64,000 bases of DNA, from NCBI RefSeq assembly GCF_029203305.1, contig NC_089464.1, positions 1 to 64,000 of the forward strand, read 5' to 3'. Position 1 is the stretch's first letter, and the number at the start of each line of letters is the position of its first letter. Positions 29,705 to 39,655 of the stretch are shown in pieces. The translations under genes and the position numbers were made by a program. Below the pieces are notes generated by a model. That model made no database searches. It saw nothing but the letters and a program-made list of their open reading frames with translations, and was not told the DNA's origin. The stretch comes from Yamadazyma tenuis. Taxonomy: Eukaryota > Ascomycota > Pichiomycetes > Serinales > Debaryomycetaceae.

Positions 29705-32431
29705 ATGAGAAGAGAACCAGAGTACATTGAGCTCTCGGCCATTGGCCCTGACTTGATTGACGATGGAGAGTCGACGTTGCCGACACCGACGCTGATGCAT
29801 CTATCAGACAGCCAGCTCCGGATTATTTTGTTGCGGTTGGGGATCATCAGTGATGATAGCTTTAAGTTGAAGGTGCCGGTTGCACACATAGAGTCACCCT
29901 ATGGAGCCAATTTCATGATTGAAAAGATAGCTGGCTTGGACGTTGAAACCGCTTTGACAATACTCCGAGACACCATCGCCAGTCACCGTGGAGATGTGAA
30001 TTTTTTACACGAAGACTACCGATTACTTGAGCGGCTCGTGAGGCAAGTACCCACAGACTATGGTGACGACCATATAAATAACCCCCAAGAAGCTGAGAAA
30101 ATCCAGGAGGATCTCGAGGAGAAAATAGACTACTCCACGTTCAAGAACAAAACCTATCTCAACATCATAGATTGGGAGTTACAAGTACGGTTGGAGGCTG
30201 CTTTGATAGAATTTCATTCCCCCTATCCAGAAATCAGGTCCATCACCGATCCCTTTGATGATCCCACCATCCCTGTCGACACTTTGAGAGCATATGCTAT
30301 TGGGTTGTTCTGGACGGTTATTGGGTCTATTGTCAACAATTTCTTTGTTCACCGAATGCCTTCCATCTCCCTTAGTTCACACACCATTCAATTATTATTA
30401 CTACCAAGCGGAAGACTATGGGAAAAGTCGTTTGTGTATAACAAACAGGTGCATGTGCTTGGGCGAGTAGTCAACTTGAATCCGGGGCCATGGAATTGCA
30501 AGGAAATGATGTTGAGTTCTATCATCTATCTGTGCTCATCAGGGACACCTTACGCCATTTATAACATTTTTGTCATGAAGTTGGATAAATTCTATGGTCT
30601 CAAGTGGGTGACCCTTACATTCCAGCTCTTGCTTGTTCTCTCTACCCAATTCTTGGGGTTTGGATTTGCTGGTATAATGAGGAAAATCTGTATTTATCCG
30701 GCAAAAGCATTATGGCCCACTGTATTACCATTGATAGCATTGAACAGAGCCTTGGTAGACCAGGAAGAAAGCAAGCAGTCCATTTATGGCTGGAGTATCT
30801 CTCGATACTCATTCTTTTTCGTGGTATTCATTGTCAGTTTCTTCTACAATTGGTTACCCTCGTTCTTCTTTAAGGCATTATCCACCTTCAACTGGCCAAC
30901 ATGGTTCAGGCCAGATCTGTTGCATTTAGCTAATATAACCGGCTCCAATATCGGCTTGGGATTGAATCCTTTACCAACACTTGACTGGAATGTCCTCAAT
31001 GCAGCTGGCTGTTTGACAATCCCATTCTACACCTATTTAAACCAGTACATTGGTACCGTATTGGCATTTTTCGTGATTCTCACCATTTACTACACCAACA
31101 ACAAATGGACGGGGTACTTGCCAATCAATACCAATGAGCTTTTCAACAATAAAGGTGAAGTCTACAAAGTCCATGAAATTCTAAATGACAAAAACCACTT
31201 TGACAAGGGAAAGTACCTGGAAATTGGTCCACCTTATTTTAGTGCTGCCAACTTGGTAGTATACGGTGCTTACTTTGCCCTCTATCCGTTTGCTATTATA
31301 TATCATGTTGTCAGTGAATGGGACTCGATGAAAACCAGCTTCAAAAACGTTGCAAACACCATGTACGAATCGTTTTCATTCAAATCTAAAAGCGTTTATG
31401 GGCTGTTTATCAAAGACCCTCATTGCAGAATGATGTCCAAATATGATGAGGTCCCAGACTGGTGGTTCATGGCGATTCTTGTCATTAGTACTCTTTTTGG
31501 AATCTTGTGTGTTTTGGTGTATCCTACAGAAACCCCAGTCTGGGGGATATTGTTTACCATTGCCATAAACTTTGTGTTCCTTATCCCCATCACGGCTATT
31601 GCTTCTGTAACGGGATTCTCGTTTGGCTTGAATGTGTTGGTAGAGTTGATTGTGGGGTACGCCATTCCCAACTCAGGTCTTGCATTAATAACTTTAAAGA
31701 GTTATGGAACCAACATCGACCATCAAGCTGCGAACTATATCACCGACCAGAAGGTTGCACATTATGCCAAGATCCCTCCTAGAGCCATTTTCAAGGGTCA
31801 AATGATTTCCACGGTTGTAAGCATCGCCATCTCTTTGGCAATAGCTAATTGGCAATTGGGCAACGTCGAAGACCTCTGTGAAAGGCACCAAAAGAATAAA
31901 TTGAGCTGTCCTGGAGCCAACACATATTTCTACTCTAGCATTCAATACGGAGTAATTGGCCCTGCCAAGGTATTTAGTGGAGTTTATCCGGTGTTGAAAT
32001 GGTGTTTCTTGTTAGGAGTTGTTCTTGTTATTCCTTGCATTTTATTCAAGCATTACGGACCCCGGAAGCTCACCAGGTACTTCAATCCAACTGTGGTGAT
32101 TGGTGGTTTCTTATTATATGCTCCGTTCAATCTTCTGTATTATACTGGAGGATTTTACTTGTCATACATCTTCATGTACTATATCAAGAAAAACTACATT
32201 TTATGGTGGGAAAAATACAACTATATTCTTACCAGTGCGTTGTCGGCTGGGGTGGCATTTAGTACATTGCTTATATTTTTCACCGTGAGATACGATTCAA
32301 TCGAAATCAATTGGTGGGGCAATACCATCTCGGACATGGGAATCGAAGGCGATAAGTTGCCTCTTAACTGGCTCGACATTCTGACAGCACCAGATGGATA
32401 CTTTGGTCTCCGTAAGGACCAATTTCCATAA
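29705..32431 (+). CDS. OPT family oligopeptide transporter
   Basis: 908 residues from ATG 29705, 75 bp after the previous stop; upstream codons would need a GTG start. After a 190-residue soluble N-terminus there are about 14-16 hydrophobic segments. NLNPGPWNCKE near residue 255 is the family NPG motif, and 'SGTPYAIYNIF', 'GFGFAGIMRKICIYPAKALWP' and 'LGLNPLPTLDWN' are OPT signatures. The proton-coupled family imports tetra/pentapeptides or glutathione. The 'GLNPLPTLDWN' part looks closer to Opt2-type than Opt1-type members, but the substrate cannot be assigned. CTG-clade yeasts carry many OPT paralogues. Confidence 0.9.
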   Translation: MRREPEYIELSAIGPDLIDDGESTLPTPTLMHLSDSQLRIILLRLGIISDDSFKLKVPVAHIESPYGANFMIEKIAGLDVETALTILRDTIASHRGDVNFLHEDYRLLERLVRQVPTDYGDDHINNPQEAEKIQEDLEEKIDYSTFKNKTYLNIIDWELQVRLEAALIEFHSPYPEIRSITDPFDDPTIPVDTLRAYAIGLFWTVIGSIVNNFFVHRMPSISLSSHTIQLLLLPSGRLWEKSFVYNKQVHVLGRVVNLNPGPWNCKEMMLSSIIYLCSSGTPYAIYNIFVMKLDKFYGLKWVTLTFQLLLVLSTQFLGFGFAGIMRKICIYPAKALWPTVLPLIALNRALVDQEESKQSIYGWSISRYSFFFVVFIVSFFYNWLPSFFFKALSTFNWPTWFRPDLLHLANITGSNIGLGLNPLPTLDWNVLNAAGCLTIPFYTYLNQYIGTVLAFFVILTIYYTNNKWTGYLPINTNELFNNKGEVYKVHEILNDKNHFDKGKYLEIGPPYFSAANLVVYGAYFALYPFAIIYHVVSEWDSMKTSFKNVANTMYESFSFKSKSVYGLFIKDPHCRMMSKYDEVPDWWFMAILVISTLFGILCVLVYPTETPVWGILFTIAINFVFLIPITAIASVTGFSFGLNVLVELIVGYAIPNSGLALITLKSYGTNIDHQAANYITDQKVAHYAKIPPRAIFKGQMISTVVSIAISLAIANWQLGNVEDLCERHQKNKLSCPGANTYFYSSIQYGVIGPAKVFSGVYPVLKWCFLLGVVLVIPCILFKHYGPRKLTRYFNPTVVIGGFLLYAPFNLLYYTGGFYLSYIFMYYIKKNYILWWEKYNYILTSALSAGVAFSTLLIFFTVRYDSIEINWWGNTISDMGIEGDKLPLNWLDILTAPDGYFGLRKDQFP

Positions 32432-32575
32432 CTTCATATAATGTACCTGATGTTTGCAGCCAAATAGGCAACGGCCCGCTCGACCGCGCGCGACTTTATG
32501 ACGACATATGTCTCTGCTCGCCCACATTAAATGTGATTCATTTCTCATTGAAAAATTATTCTTCCCCCACTTGCA

Positions 32576-33484
32576 ATGTTTAATAATAGCTTACTCGGGA
32601 ACACTTGCAAGAGTGCTCAAAGAGCTATGGTCAGAACGAACGTGTCGAGTTCCACCTCGGCGTTGGCCTATAAGACTTTGCGTCGTAACCAGAAGAGGCC
32701 TCCTTTGCCGACTTTGGACACTCCCAACTGGTCTGCTGGTGCTGCTGTTTCTCTGATTTTGTACGAGACCCCAGCTCCTTCTAGAGCCCCAAGAAAACAG
32801 CATGTGTTGAACTGCTTGGTGCAAAATGAACCAGGTGTTTTGAGTTCTGTGTCTGGAACCTTGGCTGCTCGTGGATTTAACATTGACTCATTGGTGGTGT
32901 GTAACACTGAAGTCAAGGACTTATCCAGAATGACGATCGTCTTGCAAGGACAAGACGCCGTCATCGAACAGGCCAGGAGGCAGATCGAGGACTTGGTGCC
33001 AGTGTATGCGGTTTTGGACTACTCCAATGCTGAGATCATCAAGAGAGAATTGTTGTTGGCCAGAGTGTCGATTTTGGGACCAGAATACTTCCACGAATTG
33101 ATCGACAGCCACAAGTTGTTTGCAGAAGACGGGTCTGCTATTCCCGACTTGGAGGCCCACGAGTCGATCTATCATCCCAACAACTTGGCACCTTCTGAAG
33201 CCTTGAGGCAAAAACACAACCATTTGGAACACATTTCCACCATTACGGAAAAGTTTGGTGGTAAGGTTGTGGATATTTCCGACAGAAACGTCGTGGTGGA
33301 GTTGAGTGCCAAACCTTCCAGAGTGTCGTCTTTCATTAAATTATTGCACCCATTTGGGATTTTAGAATTGGCCAGGTCAGGTATGATGGCTTTACCAAGA
33401 ACTCCTTTGGAAGGCTTGGTGGAAGAAGAAGATGCGGTTGACGCTTCGGATGTTGTGGACGCCTCGCAGTTGCCTCCAGGTTAG
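32576..33484 (+). CDS. ILV6: Acetolactate synthase regulatory subunit
   Basis: 302 residues from ATG 32576. The first about 40 residues are basic and Ser/Thr-rich, a mitochondrial presequence. Then comes an ACT domain 'HVLNCLVQNEPGVLSSVSGTLAARGFNIDSLVVCNTE' (about 78-115), 'VKDLSRMTIVLQGQD', 'IEDLVPVYAVLDY' and the C-terminal 'RSGMMALPRTPL'. All are collinear with S. cerevisiae Ilv6 (309). It regulates Ilv2 and confers valine feedback in branched-chain synthesis. Codon 60 is CTG (32753-32755) in AAVS-x-ILYET, where the S. cerevisiae residue is Asn; Ser would fit better than Leu. A near-consensus Gcn4 site (TGATTCA) lies about 40 bp upstream. Confidence 0.97.
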   Translation: MFNNSLLGNTCKSAQRAMVRTNVSSSTSALAYKTLRRNQKRPPLPTLDTPNWSAGAAVSLILYETPAPSRAPRKQHVLNCLVQNEPGVLSSVSGTLAARGFNIDSLVVCNTEVKDLSRMTIVLQGQDAVIEQARRQIEDLVPVYAVLDYSNAEIIKRELLLARVSILGPEYFHELIDSHKLFAEDGSAIPDLEAHESIYHPNNLAPSEALRQKHNHLEHISTITEKFGGKVVDISDRNVVVELSAKPSRVSSFIKLLHPFGILELARSGMMALPRTPLEGLVEEEDAVDASDVVDASQLPPG

Positions 33485-33968
33485 TTGTAGTTAATATAAG
33501 AATACGAATAAGAATCAAAAGAAGACCCTTTTTCTCTCAGTGGGTTAATAATGTTATAACGGGGCCTTAGCATGTGGTGGTACTGCTGCTATTATATTTA
33601 TTTCGCTCTGTTCTTGGACCTAACCGAAATAGTTCCACCCAGAACTGTATGTAGATGAAAGTCGCTGCTGATCAAATTATCATTAGCGAGCAAAGCAATT
33701 ATATCCGGTTGGAGTAGTTAACATCCACAAAAACCAGCACAAAAGCCATGTGCGCTTCTGCACTAAAGCAGACATGGAAATTTCCCTGCTTCTATTTTTA
33801 TTGAATCCCCTGCACTCTAATGACGGTCCTATATTTCCATTAATATACTCTGTAAGCGCCAGGTGAGGTGAAATAGCCGAATTTGCAGCCGCAAGTCGGT
33901 GGCTACACGCAATACATAGTTCGCACTGGGGAAGTCCAACAAAAGCTTTAAAACCTAATTGTAAATAG
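33485..33968. other. Intergenic, ILV6 3' end to Zn2Cys6 factor
   Basis: 484 bp. It contains a polypyrimidine tract near 33530 and no credible ORF, RNA or repeat. The promoter of the Zn2Cys6 gene must lie here. Confidence 0.5.
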
Positions 33969-36959
33969 ATGGCACCAGACAAGCTTGGCAAGGCCAAGAA
34001 GCCTTCGCTAACCAAACTGGAGCGACGCGACCAAGAGGACGGTACGCTGTTTTCTGGGATGTCGGGCCAGCCGCCCCTCGACCAGGCTCAATCTTTTGGA
34101 CCCTACTACCAGCCATTTTACAGCCAACAAATGTACCAACCAGAAAACCACATGTATGCAGTGGGAACTCTGAGAAGCCCGGCACCTTCGGTGTCCTTCA
34201 ATCAGTACCAAGTTCAATCCCCCGAGAACACACGGGTTCCGCCTGCTTTCCCCCAGTTGATGGTTCCACCCCAAGTACCACCCCAAGTTCCACCCCAGAT
34301 ACCTGCAAATCCCTACCAAACCCTGGGCCTGGTACCAGTGCCAGTGTACCACGAGCCGGAGCGAGCCTGGAATCACCTCACTACATCTTCCACATCCACA
34401 AACAGCACTGATTCTCTGAACAACCACAAGAACCATAAGGACTTTACCAGAGTGATTATGGAAGAGCCTTCAAAGAAGAAGATCAAAAAGAATTCCAACG
34501 TCGTCAGGCGCCGTGCTCTCACGGCGTGTAATACGTGTCGGATCAAGAAGGTCAAATGTGACAATATCCGACCCCGTTGTGGCTCCTGTGTCAAGAATGG
34601 AGTGGATAACTGTGAGTACAGCCACGAAGACCAGTTTAAAGATGTCTCATTAGACCCTACATCGGTGACGATTTTACTGAAATTAGACGTGATTTTGGAT
34701 GAGATGAAAACCATGGGGGCTTCCCGTCCACGGACTAAGGCTTTTGTCACGGCGTCTCGAAACGGAGTGTGGGACATGTCTTTTTCTTCGTTTATGCAAT
34801 GGAGGTTTTTCAACGAGAAAATGCCTGAACTCAGTGAGGAGTCAGACGAGATGGAGGCACGGTTGATGGAACTCTACACGTCGGGAGAATTAGACTCTGC
34901 GGCCGAAGTAGACGACATTTTGGGGGTTTTGAAGTCCATTGAAGAGGTGATGACTGGGTCTTTGCTGCAGAGTTTGAACTCATATTTTGTCAACTGTCAC
35001 ACCAAAGTGCCGTTAGTTGATGTGCTTGATTTCATTGAATCGGTGGAGATTTACAAGGCTCTTCTCAAGGCGATTCCGGGGTTTACACTTTCAAAACTTG
35101 CATTGGCGTATCATCGCGCCCAGGGAGAGGATCGAGAAATTGATGCAAAATACATGGATGCGTTGACAGAGATTTCGATCAGAGATCCTCAAGCACGGAA
35201 GGATGCTCTAGACAGCTTGTGCAGGAAGATTCCTTTGATTCCGGTGGTGTGCGCTCTTGGCGTACTTTCATCACCAATACAGTTTGACAACTTTGCTAAG
35301 TACAAGAGCTCTGTGGAAGAAAGAAACGATGTGACAACGAGCTGTTTGACAAGAGAGAGCATTTCCAAGATCCCTGAACTGGTCAAGAAAGAACGGTTTT
35401 CGATTGCAAATAGCCTTGTCACTTACGCCAAGGTGATCGTTGACATTTTCCCCAGCATCTGTAAGGAGTACACCACTGAGTCCATTGTTTTCAACATTTT
35501 GCTACACCAATTTTCCATGTATACCATGCGTCCCATTGTGGCTTATAGACATATCAACTTGGCGTGCCATGACATTATGTACTTCATCGAGAAAAGTAAA
35601 AACGGTGGCCATGTGTACTATAAAGATGAAGCTACCAAAGGCTTGATGGAGAGGATGTTTTGGATATGCTTGAAGCTTGAGTGTGAAATGAGAGCTGAGT
35701 TGTCACCCCGGGTGCCCGTGTCTGGGATCTTGGACATTGAACCTCCTTGTAATTTTCCTACTGTTCCCGATCCAATCATCAATCAACTAGAAAGTGAATA
35801 TCATAGCGTGGAAAGTGTACGAATTGCAACCAAATTCGATGACCAATACACCTGGTACTATTTCTTGACTGAAGTGGCAACTCGGAAAGTCGACAATGAG
35901 ATGTTTGATGAGTTTTACTCCATCGATGCTAATGAAGCTGGGTTGTTTGATCAGCCCAAGTTTTATGACGAGACCTTTTGGATATCTTTTATCCGGTATA
36001 GCAACCAGTATAACGGAATTATCAACTCTTTGAGTCCAAGAATTAGAAATTTCGTATTGAAAGAGGTTGACATAGCACAGGTATTTAAGTCCATTTCCAG
36101 TGCCTACGAACGAAGACGCGCAAATGATGGCACCAGTAACCAAGTGTTATCAGACCACTTGGATGATTTCTTGATAGACGATAACTTGATTATTCAAGCC
36201 CAATCGGAGGCCATTATGTATATTAAAACCCGAATCCTAACTTCCAAATTGTTGCTTTTCAGACCAATGATATACTTTATTTTGGAAGATAAGATTCCTA
36301 TTGAGGATTTAATCGAGGCAGTGGTAGGTTTAATCTCCGATGAGCAGACCCAATATAACGATATGGGTGATCATTCTAGTACCAGTTCCTCAGATGTGCC
36401 AACATCCTCTTTCGATCATGATGTGGGAATAAACTACGAGAAACTCCTCGAGGCGCCTTTGTATTTCCAAAAGAACAACACCCATGAGGATTTCTCCAAT
36501 TTCTTCACCAGTGACGGTAAGCTGGATGAGTCTGCTTTTAAAATGAATCTCTTGGGAGAAGCAAGGAAGAAGACGCTCAAGTTGTTTCTTATAAATCTAA
36601 AATCAATGCCCAAACTTAATATGCCGAAGTTAGGTGGTCACAGGCACCCAGGACAGTGGTTTTATCTTCGAAACTTATTAATCGGAGGTTTCTACTTGTT
36701 TTTATTGCATAAAAAGATTGGTGACTTACTTGAAGCCATCAGGTCTGACGAAAATCAAAGATCGGTATTTTCGTCCAATCCCATTATTCAATCTCTTGGT
36801 AACTTGTCAGATGTGTTTGATTCAATTTTACCCAAAGAGATGGTCACATCCACTTTGGAACACTCGTTGTTGGTGTATGAATACTGGAAAAAAGAATCTA
36901 AGGATTGTGAGGTATACGCAGAAATCATCAGCAAGCTTTTGGCAGCGTGTCAAGATTAA
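33969..36959 (+). CDS. Zn2Cys6 transcription factor
   Basis: 996 residues from ATG 33969. A Pro/Gln/Tyr-rich N-terminus includes VPPQ repeats near 99-110. A basic stretch (KKKIKKN, RRRALTA) precedes the binuclear cluster with Cys187, 190, 197, 204, 207 and 215 (C-X2-C-X6-C-X6-C-X2-C-X7-C), the Gal4-type DNA-binding domain. The rest is helical, as in fungal_trans regulatory domains (for example 'TMRPIVAYRHINLACHDIMYFIE', 'RMFWICLKLECEMRAEL'). I cannot place it with a named regulator. The target genes are unknown. Confidence 0.85.
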   Translation: MAPDKLGKAKKPSLTKLERRDQEDGTLFSGMSGQPPLDQAQSFGPYYQPFYSQQMYQPENHMYAVGTLRSPAPSVSFNQYQVQSPENTRVPPAFPQLMVPPQVPPQVPPQIPANPYQTLGLVPVPVYHEPERAWNHLTTSSTSTNSTDSLNNHKNHKDFTRVIMEEPSKKKIKKNSNVVRRRALTACNTCRIKKVKCDNIRPRCGSCVKNGVDNCEYSHEDQFKDVSLDPTSVTILLKLDVILDEMKTMGASRPRTKAFVTASRNGVWDMSFSSFMQWRFFNEKMPELSEESDEMEARLMELYTSGELDSAAEVDDILGVLKSIEEVMTGSLLQSLNSYFVNCHTKVPLVDVLDFIESVEIYKALLKAIPGFTLSKLALAYHRAQGEDREIDAKYMDALTEISIRDPQARKDALDSLCRKIPLIPVVCALGVLSSPIQFDNFAKYKSSVEERNDVTTSCLTRESISKIPELVKKERFSIANSLVTYAKVIVDIFPSICKEYTTESIVFNILLHQFSMYTMRPIVAYRHINLACHDIMYFIEKSKNGGHVYYKDEATKGLMERMFWICLKLECEMRAELSPRVPVSGILDIEPPCNFPTVPDPIINQLESEYHSVESVRIATKFDDQYTWYYFLTEVATRKVDNEMFDEFYSIDANEAGLFDQPKFYDETFWISFIRYSNQYNGIINSLSPRIRNFVLKEVDIAQVFKSISSAYERRRANDGTSNQVLSDHLDDFLIDDNLIIQAQSEAIMYIKTRILTSKLLLFRPMIYFILEDKIPIEDLIEAVVGLISDEQTQYNDMGDHSSTSSSDVPTSSFDHDVGINYEKLLEAPLYFQKNNTHEDFSNFFTSDGKLDESAFKMNLLGEARKKTLKLFLINLKSMPKLNMPKLGGHRHPGQWFYLRNLLIGGFYLFLLHKKIGDLLEAIRSDENQRSVFSSNPIIQSLGNLSDVFDSILPKEMVTSTLEHSLLVYEYWKKESKDCEVYAEIISKLLAACQD

Positions 36960-37171
36960 ACAATATATTATGGGTACTGTAAATTAAATAGAGGAATGAT
37001 AAATGTATATGACAGACATGGTTTGCAACCAGGCATTGTTTGCAAGCAGCAAAAAGTGCGGACATTTTTTATCTCTCCGATCTCGCATTAAAGTCTGTAC
37101 CGAAGCTCGAAGTCAAACGCAAGTTTTTCAAGTTACATTCATTCTGTAGAATTGACCACGGCTTTCATAAG

Positions 37172-37940
37172 ATGGAAAGCTCTATAGATGCTAACTGGAC
37201 CAATGAGGATTATGAAATCAAGGAGCAGGACCGGTTCCTCCCCATTGCAAACGGTATGTGAAAAGAAATTAAATGCAATACCCCACTAAGATGCTCATTA
37301 CTAACTAAAACCAGTTGGAAGAGTCATGAAAAAGGCCTTGCCAGATCATGCAAAGCTTTCCAAAGAGTCCAAGGTGTGTATCCAGGAATGTGTGAGTGAG
37401 TTCATCTCATTCGTAACTAGTCAAGCCGTTGACCGATGCAACATCGAGAAGAGGAAAACCCTCAATGGAGAAGACATATTATGGGCCTTATACACCTTAG
37501 GGTTTGAAAGCTACTCCGAAACCCTCAAGATATACCTTGCCAAGTATCGAGAATTTGAGCAGAAGGAAGCAGAAAAAAGGCCTCCTAGAAAGGCATCCAG
37601 GAAAAGAGCCAAACAAGCCACTCATGAACCTGAACCTGACTACGATTCGGAGGATTTCCTCTCTGAGGATATCAGTCCAGGAAACTCGGATAGCTCATTA
37701 AGCAGACATGTTACACGAGAAGCGTATATGAAGACTCCTGCTGGTAATATGGAAGTTACCAATGGTGCGGACTTCAAGTATGACTTCAATGACCCGACAT
37801 TTGTCAACTTCAACATGAATCAACGGTCCAACTCCATGAACTATTTGCTTATGCCATCCAGAAGACAGTCGAGTATCAAAGCTGAGGGTGAAACAGACTT
37901 GCCAAACTTTGAGGAGTTTGTTGATCGGATAGAGCAGTAG
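37172..37940 (+). CDS. HAP3: CCAAT-binding factor Hap3 (NF-YB), one intron
   Basis: Two exons, 37172-37253 and 37315-37940, give 235 residues. Joining them restores the NF-YB histone fold across the junction ([10 protein letters not shown] + [14 protein letters not shown]), with '[18 protein letters not shown]' and '[20 protein letters not shown]' following. The start ATG at 37172 gives MESSIDANW; the longer frame needs TTG. After the fold a KR-rich segment and a 130-residue acidic/Asn-rich tail follow, longer than in S. cerevisiae Hap3 (144). Hap3 with Hap2/Hap5 binds CCAAT and controls respiratory and iron-use genes. CTG-clade yeasts often have two Hap3 paralogues (Hap31/Hap32); which one this is cannot be said. 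Confidence 0.93.
37254..37314 (+). other. Spliceosomal intron of HAP3
   Basis: 61 nt. The donor is GTATGT at 37254, the branch point TACTAAC at 37299-37305 and the acceptor CAG ends at 37314. It splits the Val codon of the IANVGR motif, and both ends match the yeast consensus exactly. Confidence 0.95.
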
Positions 37941-38077
37941 AAGATTGTAATTGTAATATAAATTTTGGAAGCGGGTCGGATTTTATTTACCTTTGTTGTT
38001 CATCTTGATTTTCTTCTTCTTGGGATATTGCTATTGCCTTGTGGTGCCCAGGATGCCAAAAATCAAAAAAAAAAAAA

Positions 38078-38159
38078 CGACAACTGCAGGACTCGAACCT
38101 GCGCGGGCATAGCCCAAAAGATTTCAAGTCTTTCTCCTTAACCGCTCGGACAAGTTGCC
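38078..38159 (-). tRNA. tRNA-Ser (anticodon UGA)
   Basis: 82-nt class-II tRNA. The acceptor GGCAACT pairs with AGTTGTC and the discriminator is G, as in yeast tRNA-Ser. The anticodon loop CTTGAAA gives UGA. There is a long variable arm GGGC..GCCC and a B box GGTTCGAGTCC. A run of 13 T follows immediately on the minus strand (38065-38077), a strong Pol III terminator. This is not the CAG-anticodon tRNA-Ser that reads CUG in this clade. Confidence 0.95.
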
Positions 38160-38443
38160 TGAATATAAGCCGAAAACCCACATGCAACTACAAGCCCGAA
38201 CTTCCCAAACTATAAATGTATATAACTATTATGGTCTGTACCTGTCTCGCACTCTGCTGTTCAACCGACAAACATTCCCAAAATAATGAACTCTGCCACT
38301 ATTAAAGTGCTTCTCGCAATTCGCAGCAACTGACCCACCTGAAAATCACATGCAATAGTCACGTGATGTACAGTCCCATATCAGATCTATAAAAACCCCC
38401 AATTGTCCCACCCAACTGCTAATTTCATCAAACACCTTTCACC

Positions 38444-38932
38444 ATGTCCAAGAACACCATCAAGTCGCGTGACGAACTTCTTGACATGTTCCGCAACGAG
38501 TTAATCGAACTCATCGCCATGACCATCCAGTGCGAAGGCCATCCAGAAGTGTTGGAATATTCCCAGGAAATGGAAAACATTCCCCAGAAACTCTTTTTCA
38601 TTCTCCCAGAGTACTCAACGTACACCTTGACAATCAAGTATCGTGTGACCGCAAAACCGCTTGTGAAACTCACTTACTACCAAGTGGTGAAAAAAGGAGG
38701 AATTCCATTCAAAAGCCGAAAGGAGGAAATTGCAAATACTGCCGTCACCAATGACGACACCAACCCACACCACACGGTGACATTCCCGCCGGACGATATT
38801 CCTGGCGGGACATTTATTAGAGGAACATACCCAGCGGTTCTGACGTTTTACGCGGAAGGAAAACCGATATTCTCGACGGAGTGGGCTATTAAGGTTGTCA
38901 AACGTGGGACTCAGCCGCTGATTGGATACTAG
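38444..38932 (+). CDS. Short Rho-GDI-like protein
   Basis: 162 residues from ATG 38444. The body resembles the immunoglobulin-like domain of Rho GDP-dissociation inhibitors: 'YTLTIKYRVTAKPLVKLTYYQVVKKGGI' parallels the GDI 'KVTFKVQHEVISGLRYVQVVKRKGI', and 'FPPDDIPGGTFIRGTYPAVLTFY...STEWAIKVVK' parallels 'APSGxLARGxYSAxSxF..FEWxxxIxK'. The usual N-terminal regulatory arm that inserts into Rho switch regions is mostly missing (Rdi1 is 202 residues). It may therefore be a divergent paralogue rather than Rdi1 itself. The function is inferred only. Confidence 0.6.
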   Translation: MSKNTIKSRDELLDMFRNELIELIAMTIQCEGHPEVLEYSQEMENIPQKLFFILPEYSTYTLTIKYRVTAKPLVKLTYYQVVKKGGIPFKSRKEEIANTAVTNDDTNPHHTVTFPPDDIPGGTFIRGTYPAVLTFYAEGKPIFSTEWAIKVVKRGTQPLIGY

Positions 38933-39082
38933 GTCCATGTTAATGTGTAAATAATGTATAACGAAGAAGCATATCTGTATACTATCTGTGGTAGTGTGAC
39001 GATGGCTGCAACTGCGCGTAGTGCAAATCCGAAACCCGCACTCTCAAGTCACACTTACCAAACCAATCACCCGTAACCTACT

Positions 39083-39655
39083 ATGAGTTCTCCTAAAAGA
39101 CGTATGGAAAAGGATGTGATGGACCTCATGATGAGTGACCATGACGTCCAACTTATCGACGACAACATCCAACAAATGTACGTGCTTTTCGAGGGGCCCG
39201 AAGACACCCCTTACAAGGGAGGCACCTGGCGAGTAAGGGTTGAATTGCCTGATCAATACCCGATTAAGTCGCCTTCCATTGGATTCATCAACAAAATCTT
39301 CCATCCCAATATTGATGAAAGCTCTGGCTCCGTGTGCCTTGATGTGATCAACCAGACGTGGTCTCCAATGTTTGGACTTTTAAATGTGTTTGAGAACTTC
39401 TTACCTCACTTGCTCCGGTACGCCAACCCTAGTGATCCATTGAACACAGACGCCTCGAACTTGATGTCCAGAGACGAACAGTTGTACACGCAGAAGGTGC
39501 GCGAGTACGTGGCCAAGTTTGCCCAGAACATCACTAATGACCACTCAGATTGGCAGGATGATAATGATAAGGATGTTGATGAAGACGAGCTTAGTGACGT
39601 GGGCAGCTTGTCGAGCGATGATTACGACGCGGTGGCGGGCGACATCGACCTTTAA
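39083..39655 (+). CDS. UBC8: Ubiquitin-conjugating enzyme E2 Ubc8
   Basis: 190 residues from ATG 39083. UBC fold with HPN at 74-76 and catalytic Cys85 in SGSVCLDVI. '[20 protein letters not shown]', 'NPSDPLN' and a C-terminal acidic tail (about 155-190, [23 protein letters not shown]) are typical of the UBC8/UBE2H group. The group acts in glucose-induced degradation of gluconeogenic enzymes in yeast. S. cerevisiae UBC8 has an intron near its start; none is needed here. Confidence 0.93.
   Translation: MSSPKRRMEKDVMDLMMSDHDVQLIDDNIQQMYVLFEGPEDTPYKGGTWRVRVELPDQYPIKSPSIGFINKIFHPNIDESSGSVCLDVINQTWSPMFGLLNVFENFLPHLLRYANPSDPLNTDASNLMSRDEQLYTQKVREYVAKFAQNITNDHSDWQDDNDKDVDEDELSDVGSLSSDDYDAVAGDIDL

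Noticed and set aside
29640..29705. An intron at the 5' end of the OPT gene (GTGAGT...TTTCAG)
   Set aside because: There is no TACTAAC branch point and the ATG at 29705 already gives a complete family N-terminus.
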